From: Allomyces macrogynus ATCC 38327
Taxonomy: Eukaryota; Blastocladiomycota; Blastocladiomycetes; Blastocladiales; Blastocladiaceae
Length of the DNA: 41,605 nucleotides
Assembly (NCBI GenBank): GCA_000151295.1
Contig: GG745348.1
Span: 294,633 to 336,237 of the forward strand
Reading direction: 5' to 3'
Translations under genes and position numbers: made by a program
Notes under the pieces: generated by a model
The model's database searches: none
What the model was told of the DNA's origin: nothing
What the model saw: the letters and a program-made list of their open reading frames with translations, nothing else
Shown here: positions 11,437 to 20,358 of the stretch, piece after piece
How the letters are laid out: every line of letters begins with the position of its first letter
How positions within the stretch are numbered: position 1 is the stretch's first letter

Positions 11437-12072
11437 TCAATACAATTTTGCCCCCGGCTGCACATCCACCCCAACGACCGCCGGGTCCGGGCGCACGAGC
11501 ACGACGCCGTCGCCACCAGGCACGCCGAGCACGAGCACCTCGCTCATAAACTTGCCAATCTGTCGTGGCGGCAAGTTGACCACGCCAAGCACGAGCGTGC
11601 CCACGAGTTTCTCCTCGTTGGGCGTCAATCCATCTTCGAGCGCGTAATGCGTCGTGATTTGCGCCGACGACTTCTTGATACCGATTTCGGGCCCAAAGTC
11701 GACGCGCAGCTTGATGGCGGGTCGCCGGGCCTCGGGGAAAGGCTCAGCGGAGAGGATGCGGCCAACGCGCACGTCGAGCCCGGCGAGCGGGTCGATGGCG
11801 GGTGCGGCGGCACGGCGCGACTTGGACTTGGAGGACTTGGTGCCGGGTTCGGGTGCGGCGGTTGAAATCGTGGCGGGTGCAGCGGTCGCCGAGGTGGTGG
11901 TCGCGGCGGTCGAAGGTGCCGCGCTTGTCGTGGTTGCAGGGGCAGTGGAGGTCGCGGGTGCTGATGCCGTAGGCGGCGCGGCGGGGGCGTTGTTTGCGGC
12001 CGTCATGATGGGCCGAAGCAGGGTCCGTGGAGCAAGGAGCAATGCGCGCGAGTGGAAGAGCTGAAGGAGCAT
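11437..12072 (-). CDS. CsaA-type tRNA-binding-domain protein
   Basis: The C-terminal 110 residues form one OB-fold tRNA-binding domain closely resembling bacterial CsaA: 'LDVRVGRILSAEPFPEAR', 'IKLRVDFGPEIGIKKSSAQI', 'VVNLPPRQIGKFMSEVLVLG', 'GAKLY'. CsaA binds tRNA and was described as a secretion-related chaperone in Bacillus; a eukaryotic role is not established. ATG 12072 gives 211 aa with an N-terminus rich in Leu, Arg and Ser (MLLQLFHSRALLLAPRTLLR) that looks like a mitochondrial targeting peptide. ATG 12006 (MTAANNAP) would give a shorter, probably cytosolic form. Between lies an Ala/Thr/Pro-rich linker, then a basic stretch KSSKSKSRR. Similarity to MetRS/Arc1p/EMAPII C-terminal domains exists, but the exact motifs are CsaA-like. 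Confidence 0.85.
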   Translation of the reverse strand: MLLQLFHSRALLLAPRTLLRPIMTAANNAPAAPPTASAPATSTAPATTTSAAPSTAATTTSATAAPATISTAAPEPGTKSSKSKSRRAAAPAIDPLAGLDVRVGRILSAEPFPEARRPAIKLRVDFGPEIGIKKSSAQITTHYALEDGLTPNEEKLVGTLVLGVVNLPPRQIGKFMSEVLVLGVPGGDGVVLVRPDPAVVGVDVQPGAKLY

Positions 12073-12307
12073 CGACCGCGCCGAAAACGAGATTCGCGCC
12101 GTACTTATCCCTGCCGGCCGCAAGACGTGTTGCTCGAGTGCTGTCGCCCTGACCGAGAGGAGAGCTGTGGCCGAACAATTTCGGAGGAACCTCGGCGCGC
12201 GTGGCAAAGAGTCAACTCGAGGCTTTTCGATTGCCGTGCGACCAGCCGAAAACGACTCCCATCCACGACCGCGATGCTGGGCAAAATTCCATGGTGCAAA
12301 GATATAT

Positions 12308-13003
12308 TCACGCCCTGCCCGTCGCCCATTCTCGCCATACGGGCACCATCTCCTGGAGCTCCATCTCCGCATCCACGTCTGGCCCGGCCGTGAGCGGCGT
12401 CCACTGGTGGAGGACGCGCTGCAACATGTCGAGGCTCACGGTGCGTGCCGCTTCCAGGACATCCACATGCACGAGCCGGAACGCGAGCTTTTCTTGGGCG
12501 TTGGCGCCATCGTGCAGGGCCATGGCCGCGGCTGCGAGTTGTGCAGCTGCTGATCGCGCCAGAGCCATGCCGACCGCCGAATCATCATTCGGTGATGACT
12601 GCTGCGGTGGCGGAACCCGCTGCGCGACCCGCTCTGCGTCGGCAGCCAGTTTTGCGAGCGGCGGCAGTGCCGGGACCAAGTCGTCCTGGTAAACGACGAC
12701 CACATTGTGCACGAGCGCTTCGAGGTTACGCACCTGCAGCGCAGCGAGTGCGGCCTGCACGGCGTCGGGCCCACGCGTGGATCCGCCAGAGGGAACGGGC
12801 ATGCCGAGCTTGGTCAATGGGCGCGCATGGTCGGGCGAGAGTTGCGTGATGGCATTGGAGAGCGCGACGAGGTGCGATTGGAGCGTGCGGGTCGCGGCAG
12901 CCCAGGCGCGCGCGGCGGCGGCGAGCTGCGTCGCGATCTTGACGGCCTGTGCGAGGACTGCGACGGCGGCGGGCGCGACGTGCAGTGGTGTTGCCGAGGT
13001 CAT
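12308..13003 (-). CDS. Hypothetical Ala-rich helical protein (231 aa)
   Basis: Intronless frame from ATG 13003 (MTSATPLHVAPAAVAVL). Not recognised. The sequence is strongly Ala/Leu-rich with hydrophobic heptad spacing (e.g. 'LAALQVRNLEALVHNVVVVY', 'LARSAAAQLAAAAMALHDGA'), suggesting a helical bundle; no TM or signal is clear. The C-terminus is acidic and Trp-containing ('DVDAEMELQEMVPVWREWA'). It is divergent from TSPO across 384 bp and ends 235 bp before the CsaA-like start. A distant relation to helical adaptor or cyclin-D-binding-protein-like folds is possible, but I see no motif to support it. Confidence 0.5.
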   Translation of the reverse strand: MTSATPLHVAPAAVAVLAQAVKIATQLAAAARAWAAATRTLQSHLVALSNAITQLSPDHARPLTKLGMPVPSGGSTRGPDAVQAALAALQVRNLEALVHNVVVVYQDDLVPALPPLAKLAADAERVAQRVPPPQQSSPNDDSAVGMALARSAAAQLAAAAMALHDGANAQEKLAFRLVHVDVLEAARTVSLDMLQRVLHQWTPLTAGPDVDAEMELQEMVPVWREWATGRA

Positions 13004-13387
13004 GGTCCTGCGGTTGGTTTGTGAGGGAAGACGGCCATTGCTGGTGCGGTTGGTTGAGGGGGTGCCTTTGGTGATGGTGATCGCGGCCGACGGACGTGGC
13101 AGGCAGCCACGTCAAAGACCGACTGTGGCCGGGCCGACGCGTTCCCGCCGTCGATCGCGAGTGCAGCCGCTGACCACGACCATCGCAGCGGCGGGCGGCG
13201 GCGGTCGGGGCACGGCCCGCGGTAACCCTGCCGGCGCGCCTGCATCTGTTGACCAGCGCCTGCCGCCCTCGCGGACGTCCCCTCTCTCCAGCTCCAACGC
13301 GCCGTCAACTTCAGTGCGCCATCGATCTCGCGCCGCTTTGGACCCAGCACAGGCTCGCCAACAGAACCGATCAGCTGCTGCACCACC
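13004..13387. other. Divergent promoter region, hypothetical / TSPO
   Basis: 384 bp between two divergent start codons (13003 minus, 13388 plus). No coding motif and no obvious TATA element seen. Confidence 0.4.
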
Positions 13388-14146
13388 ATGGGTCTCCTCT
13401 CCACCGTCGCCGGCACGCTCGACAAGTGGGGCTACGGCTCGTGGAAGTCAATGGCCTTTTTTGTGCTCGTGCCCGTCGTCGGAGGTGCGTCGCACATCTG
13501 TGTGATCGTGCGTTGTTGACGCGACAAACCGCTTGCGACTGACCTGGACCGCGTCCGCTGCCAGGATCGCTGTCGGGCCTGACCATGGGCGACTCCGTCA
13601 AGACGTGGTACAAGACCGACTTGAAGAAGCCGTCGTGGACGCCGCCGAGTACGTTTTTTCGCGCCCGACCCTCCGCCGCACACCAGATCGAACTGACGCC
13701 GCCCTCATGTCTCACTCCATTCAGACTGGGCCTTCCCCGTCGTCTGGCCGACGCTCTACACGCTCATGGGCGTCGCGTCCTACCGCGCCTTCTACTTCAC
13801 TCCGCGCGCGTTCCGCGCCGTCCCAATGACGCTCTACGGCACGCAGTTGGTCCTCAACTTCCTCTGGTCGCCCGTCTTCTTCCGGTGGCAGCGGTTCGGG
13901 CTCGCGCTGGTCAATCTCGGATCGATGATTGGCACCGTCGCCATGACCGCCGTCTCCTTTTCGCAGCACGACTCGCTGGCCGGCGCGCTGCTCGCGCCGT
14001 ACCTGGCCTGGATCTCATACGCGGCGAGCTTGAACGGGTACATTTGGTGGCATAACCCCAAGTTCCGCCTGCGCAAGGGGCACAGTGCGGGCGCAGGCGG
14101 GTCGACGACCAAGGTCAACATCACGCTCAAGCCCAAGAGCTCGTGA
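13388..14146 (+). CDS. TspO/MBR family protein (TSPO)
   Basis: Five-helix translocator-protein family of the outer mitochondrial membrane, binding porphyrins and cholesterol-like ligands. Exons 13388-13484, 13565-13648 and 13725-14146 sum to 603 nt, 200 aa. The start has the context CACCACCATGGGT. Diagnostic family pattern: 'WYKTDLKKPSWTPPNWAFPV' directly followed by 'VWPTLYTLMGVASYR' (spanning the second splice), 'NFLWSPVFFRWQRFG', then a last helix with a conserved aromatic cluster ('PYLAWISYAASLNGYIWWHN'). A Gly/Ser/Lys tail ('KGHSAGAGGSTTKVNITLK') extends beyond the usual 160-170 residues. Convergent with MetAP1 (187 bp between stops). Confidence 0.95.
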
Positions 14147-14333
14147 GGGAAGGGTGGTTGCGTCGGGTGGGTGAATGTCGAGGACGGCGGGCTCGTGAGC
14201 CGCCCAAGCGTTACTTGGACGCTTGTGCTGAAGTGAATGAAACCCTTTTGATCCCACCGGCACCGACCCAATGTGACGACGGGGACAGACCCGAAACGCA
14301 GCAAAAAAACCGTCTCATTAGAGTATCCCAAAT

Positions 14334-15946
14334 CTACTCGGTCTTGCCTCCGTTGGCCGCGTCCTCCTCGACGCCAGCCGGCGGGATCAACCCGTCCATC
14401 ACAATATCGTGACCCTTGCGCAGCGTCAAAATCTCGCACCCGGTCTCGGTCACGACCATCGTGTGCTCAAACTGCGCCGACCGCTTGCCGTCGCGTGTCA
14501 CGGCCGTCCAGTTGTCGGGCCAGTGGTCGTCGGCGTGCGTGCCGACGTTGATCATGGGCTAGGGAGTGCAGAGAATGAGCAAGGTCAGTACAAGGTCGTC
14601 GGTGAAGGGAAAAGAGCGAGCAGCAGACCTCGATGGTGAAAATATGGCCGGGCTTCATGACGCCAATCGCCTTGTTTTCTGGAAAGCGGTCGCGAGAACG
14701 AACCATTAGCACCGCGCCGTCCACCCCAAAGCACGGCGCCGAGACAACGCACTCGCATAATGCGGAATGTTGGGCGTCGTATGGAACAGCCGGTGAATTC
14801 CATGCCCGCAGTAGGTGCGCACGACCGCAAACCCGCGCTCCTTGGCCGTCTTTTCAATCACGTTGCCGAGGTCGCGGTACATGACGCCCGGCTTGACCAT
14901 TTCAATCGCGCGCTTGAGGCACTCGCGCGTGCAGTCGATGAGCGCCTTGGACTCGTGCCAGGACTTGGGGCCCACAAAGTAGGTCTCGTTCAAGTCAGCG
15001 TGGAACCCGTCCTTGAAGACGGACACGTCAATGTTGACAATGTCGCCGTCCTCGAGCGGGCGCATGTCCGGGATCCCGTGGCAGATGACTTCGTTGACAG
15101 ACGTGCAGCAGGATTTCGGGAAACCCATGTAGTTGAGGCTACAGGAGACGAGTCGGGTCAGCTTTTTTGCGATTCGATGCGCCGGTCGGAATGGGAGTGA
15201 GAGGTTGCGTACGGCGAGGGGTATGCGTCGCGTGCAATTGTCGCCTCGTGCACGACCTTGTCGATGTGATCGGTCGTGACGCCCGGACGGACGGCAGCGG
15301 CACCCGCATCGAGGACCTCGCGCGCAATCTACCGTCACGGCAGCGATGAATGAGCTTGCATCTCAACACGACACAATCGCAGTGCTGGAGCATGTACCCG
15401 GCACACCTCGCGCATCTTCTGAATCTCAGCCTCGTTCATCGTCTCGATGCGGTGCGAGCCGCGCAGCTTCTCCTCGGAATAGGGCCGGCCTGAAGATCAA
15501 GCATGGTGTCAACCCTTCTCTCCATCGCCAAATCGAGCATGATCGGCGATTTGACTTACCCGTCTCGGCGTAATCCGGGCGCTTGATATGCGGTGGGACG
15601 ACACGCGTCGCCGACAACGGGTATCGCGCGCGCAGCGAGCCCGTGTACCGGAACCCGGGCACTTGCGTGAAGGGATCATAGGTCTGTGCTGGGGTTGCGG
15701 CTCAGCTTCTGGTTCGATCGGCTCGACTCCACCACTTTGAGCTTGTGACAGCGCGAACACACCTTGCTGGTGCAGCAACTTGTGCGAGCCCCAGTTGGCC
15801 TTGAAGCACGTCTGAGAGCAGAACCGCGCCGTGTCGCGCGGCAGGTCGAGTTTGATGCAGGTCGGGCACACGAGCGTCGCTGTCTTGGTGCAGTCGGCGC
15901 CTTGGCAGGGGTGCGCGGCGGTCGCGGTCGCGGTGGCGGCGGTCAT
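14334..15946 (-). CDS. Methionine aminopeptidase 1
   Basis: Removes the initiator Met from nascent cytosolic proteins at the ribosome. Seven exons (5'->3': 15946-15763, 15688-15560, 15489-15398, 15328-15213, 15138-14753, 14678-14629, 14558-14334) sum to 1182 nt, 393 aa (human 386). The N-terminal zinc-finger pair (CQGADC ... CPTC ... FCSQTC ... HKLLH) marks type I MetAP. Catalytic pita-bread motifs: '[19 protein letters not shown]', metal Asp pair in '[20 protein letters not shown]', metal His in '[11 protein letters not shown]', metal Glu residues in 'HIFTIEPM' and 'RSAQFEHT'. The start has the context CACCATGACC. A tail '[16 protein letters not shown]' replaces the human C-terminus. All introns are 69-74 nt. 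Confidence 0.96.
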
Positions 15947-17124
15947 GGTGGTGGTGCTGTTGCAGTTGCTGATCGGATGGGGCCCAAGCTGGTGCAAGTG
16001 CGCGGGTTGGTCGGCCAGCTCGCGAGCACGGAAGGTTGGAGAGAACTGGGGAGAGCAAGGGTCGTATTATCGAATGGGGCCAAGCTGCTAATGCGCACCC
16101 ACAGACGCAACCAAGAGGTGATCCAGCAACGCAGCACGTGTGGAGGACGCAACACCCGTGGGGTGCTAATCGCACACCCGCGCCGGCGCTTCATTCATCT
16201 CTCATTCCAACACTCCCACACGCGTCCCGCTGCAGCAACACCTCCGTCATTGCGGCCCTTGTCGAAGCTCGGCGTCAACCCGCTTTCCCGCCGCCTCCAC
16301 CAGGTCGCGCATCATCCCTGCGATTGCTCGGTTTATGCCTTTGCCGCTGCTGCTATCGTTCTCTCGCTTGATCCTGTTCCTCCAGAGCTGACCGCTGACG
16401 AAGACCCAAAGAAGTTTTACCTTCTTTCCCTTGCACATCGCCCATGATGACTGGATTCTTTGATCGCTCGCTCGCCTTCGGGCAGTGGAGGTTCAAGCCA
16501 GTATTGCCTACCGAGGTCACTCTGTTTGGAAACGCACGAGAACGAGAGCGTTGCGCCCAACCATGCTATTGCTGAATTTATTTGTTCTTGATTGCCGCGG
16601 AAAGACGACCAGAGTCGCGTTGTGAGTTGGCAGTGTCGCGGGTGGTGATGAATTGCGATCGTTGTACGTGTGAACGGAACTGAGGAGGAAGGACGCGCGC
16701 TTGGAATCGGATCATTTATGAGCGGGCTGCGGTGGATAACGACGTTTGCGCCGTTTCAAGCGAAGTTTTGAGCCTTCGAGAGAACCTTGAACCGTTGTGC
16801 TAAGTGTGGAGGTGAGCCACGCATGCACCTCACAGCAATTAATATAGACAGACCTCTGCTCCAAATTTTCCAATGGTCAAGCACGGTCAGACGTGTCAAT
16901 GATTCGAACCAACGCGCTCCCTGAGAAGTGAGATGGAACAAGAGAGTAATTACCGCTCAGTACGTCGAACCAGTGATGAAAGAAGCTCGAAATCCATGAC
17001 AAGCAGATCAGGCATGTGGCCAGTGAGGTTCGAAGCCGGGACCACGAGCAGCGAGAACCTGTCAAAACCATCACAATTGGATTCGCAAAACCCACAACCA
17101 GAACAGCAGGCCGTGGCAACGCCT
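15947..17124. other. Intergenic, MetAP1 5' side to U6
   Basis: Nearly 1.2 kb without a gene I can support. A few short Leu-rich frames near 16335-16447 have no recognisable family and no consistent splice model. A small unrecognised gene cannot be excluded. The right half (16550-17120) is clearly AT-richer than the flanking genes. Confidence 0.4.
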
Positions 17125-17131
17125 TTATATA
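17125..17131 (+). promoter_or_regulatory. TATA box of U6 snRNA gene
   Basis: TATATAA, 26-29 bp upstream of the predicted U6 5' end, the position used by RNA polymerase III type-3-like U6 promoters in fungi. It stands out in a GC-rich genome. Confidence 0.75.
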
Positions 17132-17152
17132 ACATTTTAGCACTTTCATAGT

Positions 17153-17171
17153 TGTCCTTCGGGACACATTC

Positions 17172-17202
<31 letters not shown>

Positions 17203-17262
17203 GGTCCCTGCACAAGGATGACACACTTCGTCTTCTGAGGAAGCTCTTCGGAGCAAATTTTT
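17153..17262 (+). ncRNA. U6 spliceosomal snRNA
   Basis: Catalytic snRNA of the spliceosome. The 5' stem-loop GTCC-TTCG-GGAC (17154-17165) is followed by the conserved core: AACGATACAGAGAAGATTAG with the ACAGAGA box at 17186-17192 (5' splice-site pairing), the AGC catalytic triad (17198-17200), and the U4-pairing/internal stem-loop region CCCTGCACAAGGATGACAC. It differs from the common core by GGTCCCTG where GGCCCCTG is usual. The 3' part (two small CTTC/GAAG and CTC/GAG hairpins) is lineage-specific. A T6 run ends the gene. The 5' end is inferred from the stem-loop, so it is accurate to about 2 nt. Confidence 0.96.
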
Positions 17263-17263
17263 T
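17258..17263 (+). terminator. RNA polymerase III terminator of U6
   Basis: Run of six T directly after the U6 3' region; standard Pol III termination signal. Confidence 0.85.
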
Positions 17264-17649
17264 GTCTGTTTGACGCACCATTGTTCGTGAGACGGTATCG
17301 TTCATGATGCCTTACCACGCTTTCACTGCCTGCGATCCCAGTCGGGGCGTGTTTTCTTTTGATCTTCACGGGTTTGTTTGTCGGATCAATGCTCGCTCAG
17401 TTGGTGCGTGAGCAGAATCATTGAAATCATCTGCCAAGTGGCAGCAAAGCAGCAGCAGCAAAATCCAGGAGAACACCATAAAATTGACCGGACGAGCCCT
17501 CCAAAAACCGGAGCGGGCATCCCCCTCTCTCTCACGCGCAAAGGTCGAGCACGACACGAGCGGTCCACACCGGGCGCGCGCACGCATATCCACTAATACC
17601 GGCGCGCGCGCACAATGCCCCGCTCACCAACCTCGCTGCAGCCGGAACT
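17264..17649. other. Intergenic, U6 to SDHD 3' side
   Basis: 386 bp, no coding or RNA motif recognised. Contains the SDHD 3' UTR (antisense). Confidence 0.45.
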
Positions 17650-18360
17650 TTACTCAGCCTTCTTGGCGTCCTGGATCTTCTTCGCCTCAACGGGCGCGCG
17701 CCAGATGCGGCGGAACGTTTCCGTGAGCCCGACATCGCCCGAGTTGATCTTGATGCACCCGATCAAGACGGCCAGCGTCGCCGCACGCAGACCCCACGTC
17801 GCCGCCGTGTAGGCACCGGGCGAACGGCGCTTCGGCAGGTAGTCCGTGATCACTTGGTCGAAACCGAGGTGCGAGTGCGCCGTCAAGAGACCGGCCAGGA
17901 GGTAGTCGTTGGCAGCTGACGAACCGACAAACAGCGCGTAGCCCGTCGCGGGCAGGAGAGCCAGCGACAGGTACCGCTCAATCGCCCAGTGCGTCGAACC
18001 GTGCATGCGCGAGCCGGCGTGCTCGGCGGCTGGTATGGAGGGCGCGTGGAAGGGACGGGCGTGCGAGGCGCGCGGTGGGGGGATACACGGGGAGCAAATC
18101 GGTCGGCATTAGCGGCCACTTTGAAGTGTACATTATTACGCGCGGCGGGATGCGGCAGTCGCGGAGCAGGGCAGTTCGCGATGGCAGCCTGTACAATGAG
18201 GTCCCCCAAAACGACTGGGCCATCGTGTTCCGCCGCATCCCACACGCTAAACGACGTGCATACCCTGGGCCGAGGCCATGCGCGCGCGGGCAGAGGTCTG
18301 GAGGGAGAGACGCGCCATGGGCGCGGCACGGTGGGCGGCAAACTGGCGGACGGCGAGCAT
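17650..18360 (-). CDS. Succinate dehydrogenase membrane anchor subunit (CybS)
   Basis: Small cytochrome b anchor of respiratory complex II in the inner mitochondrial membrane. Exons 18360-18264 and 18029-17650 sum to 477 nt, 158 aa (human SDHD 159). Exon 1 is a typical matrix-targeting presequence (MLAVRQFAAHRAAPMARLSL, Arg-rich, no acidic residue). The mature part has 'GSTHWAIERYLSLALLPATG', the haem-ligand His segment 'LTAHSHLGFDQVITDYLPKR' with the quinone-site Asp-Tyr, and a third helix 'RAATLAVLIGCIKI'. The C-terminal tail ('EAKKIQDAKKAE') is charged. The single intron of 234 nt is about three times the local norm. Tandem with RidA and AMSH. Confidence 0.93.
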
Positions 18361-19067
18361 CGTGGCAAACTTGGACGTGAAGTTGGGGTAGTGGCGATGA
18401 ATGGTTGGCGTCGGGCGTCAGCGGCAGCGAGTGCAGCAAGTTGTCGGTGGCCAAGAATGCGGGTCCAAGCTCGTTGATGTCGTCGTCGACGTTGTCGTGT
18501 GGTTTGCAGTCGTCAAGCGCGTGGCGACGGGGTTCGTCGATCCAAAGTGGTTGGTGTTGATGGCCAGTCGTCAGATGCAAGGAGCGGTTCGGTTCGATCA
18601 CGCGCATTGCCCATCACCCACGTCGGAGCGACTCGGAGCAAGAAGCCATCTCAGCTCAGCTGACAATCCTGCCAAAACCATTTGCTCTGAATTCTTTAAA
18701 ATCCCAGCTTCCCCAGCACCCTTTCTTGCTCCTTGTCTTTGTTTACCTTAGTAAACTAGCAACAAACTTAGTTTGACTTATTCGGACGCTGACGAGCCGC
18801 CCACGGTCGAGTGCACGTTGCTCGGTTTGCTGTGCTTGCGCTGCAGGCGACCAGTGTTGCTCGAGTTGGCCCAGATAGCCGAGTCCGACCATCTTTGCGT
18901 TTTGCTGATTTTATGCAAGCTCGCCACAAACGCTGTATGCAGGCCGAGCGTCTGGCACGTTCGCTTTCTGCTGGCTTTATGAGATGGCAATTCGAGGGAG
19001 AGGTGAGAGGCGTCGGAATACAGGAGCAGGAATTCCAAAAACAAAACGGTTGTGTTATATTAAAAAT
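18361..19067. other. Intergenic, SDHD 5' side to RidA 3' side
   Basis: About 700 bp. No motif-bearing frame or RNA gene found; AT-richer patch around 18680-18780. Confidence 0.45.
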
Positions 19068-19775
19068 CTACGGGCACGCAGCAATCGCCTTGATCTCAAT
19101 CAGCAGCTTGGGCGATGGCAGTTCGGCGACAGCCACCGTGGTTCGTGACGGGCCCGTGTGTGCGTCAAAGAACTCGTTGTAAACTGTCAAGAGAGGGAGC
19201 AAACGACCGTGAGCGAGGGGTGGTGAGCAGCGTGGCCATGAACATGACCAGAGTGCCGGTACCTTCGTTGAACCCCTTGTAGTCCTTCATATCAACGAGG
19301 AAGACGGTCAGGTCAACGACCGACTCAAGCCCGTGGCCCGTCGATTCGCGGATGATGGCCTCGATGCTGGTCAACGAAACGGCGGCCGGTCAGTGATCCA
19401 CTTTGAGGAGAGAGAGTCATGCACGACAGGCGAAATCGTGCACGTCAGCGGCAGGAACAGGAGACGACGCACTTCTTGATCACGGCGCGCGTCTGTGCCT
19501 TGATGTCGCGCTCGTAGGTCCCGTCGGGCTTCTCCACAACCTGTCCACCGCAAAGCGTCAGCGACCCGTTGCAAACCAAGAACGCGACGGAGCATTTTCG
19601 TCAAATGTACCCCGACGTGTGTCCCATCCAGGTTGCGCGACGACGTGCCCGACACGAACAGCAATCCGTTCACACGGCGCGCATGCGGGTACGCGGCCAG
19701 CGCCTGCGCGCGGTCCTTGAGAATGTAACCGGTCCCGTTCGGGCCGTACGTGGTCGTGTTCGTGGTGGACGACAT
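19068..19775 (-). CDS. RidA/YjgF family protein (2-aminomuconate-deaminase-like)
   Basis: Small trimeric Rid-family enzyme; RidA members hydrolyse reactive enamines/imines, and this subgroup is often called 2-aminomuconate deaminase. Exons 19775-19611, 19540-19473, 19366-19263 and 19183-19068 sum to 453 nt, 150 aa. Motifs: '[20 protein letters not shown]', '[20 protein letters not shown]', '[20 protein letters not shown]' and the carboxylate-binding Arg in '[13 protein letters not shown]'. An in-frame ATG at 19976 would add 67 residues beginning MIRPTFARVSTVARAWPQRS, which looks like a mitochondrial presequence. Two start sites, hence two destinations, are possible. I annotate the core start because it gives the family's usual length. 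Confidence 0.92.
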
Positions 19776-20358
19776 TCTAGGTCGAAATCGAGCCGCGAGC
19801 GAGCGCGTCAGCTTCGCTCGTGAGAGTGGATTGGCGAGTTCTCGCAATTTGCGACCACTGCTGCGACGCGGTGGTCGCGTCACGAGCCCGCATGCCGCGC
19901 AAGTGGTCGAGAGTGCGCTCCGCTGTGGCCACGCCCGCGCGACGGTGGACACGCGCGCAAAAGTTGGTCGAATCATGTTCGCAGCGATACCTTGCAGCAA
20001 GTCGAGGTGGTTGAAGTGTTTTTGGTGATGGGAGGAGGGAGCAGACGAAAGAAGCGGGCGACGCGACAGCACGGATGGAGATCGATCAGCCAAGTGTTGG
20101 GGCACGTCGCGATCGGGCCAGCACGCGCACAGGGATTTGAAATCCTCCCACCTTCAAGGTGGATCCATGCACGCCAGGCTCGCAATGACGTACGCGCTCG
20201 CCATCCCGTCCGTGCACGACACGGAAATGCTTCCCAGTGGAGAGGTCGGGGCTCCTGAGTAAAGAAGGGATTGAGAGCAGAAAACGAGCAAAAACGGTCG
20301 TGGATTTCCATGTACAGCAGCAGCATCACAATCCAAACAATACCCCAACCTCCTCCTC
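19776..20358. other. RidA upstream region
   Basis: Contains the possible N-terminal extension of RidA (to ATG 19976), then about 380 bp to the AMSH stop with no gene seen. Confidence 0.45.

Noticed and set aside
15689..15762. Frameshift in MetAP1 near the CCCC run
   Set aside because: A 74-nt intron (GTGTGT...CCCAG), the standard size in this gene, joins 'KLLHQQ' to 'AQTYDPF' in frame.
17022..17040. GGTTCGAAGCC resembling a Pol III B box or tRNA T-loop upstream of U6
   Set aside because: No T-stem pairing and no cloverleaf can be formed around it. Two similar GGTTCGA strings nearby on the minus strand also fail. Treated as chance.
20148..20163. CCACCTT-C-AAGGTGG palindrome
   Set aside because: Isolated 15-bp palindrome in an intergenic region; no U-tract, no repeat partner, no clear role.
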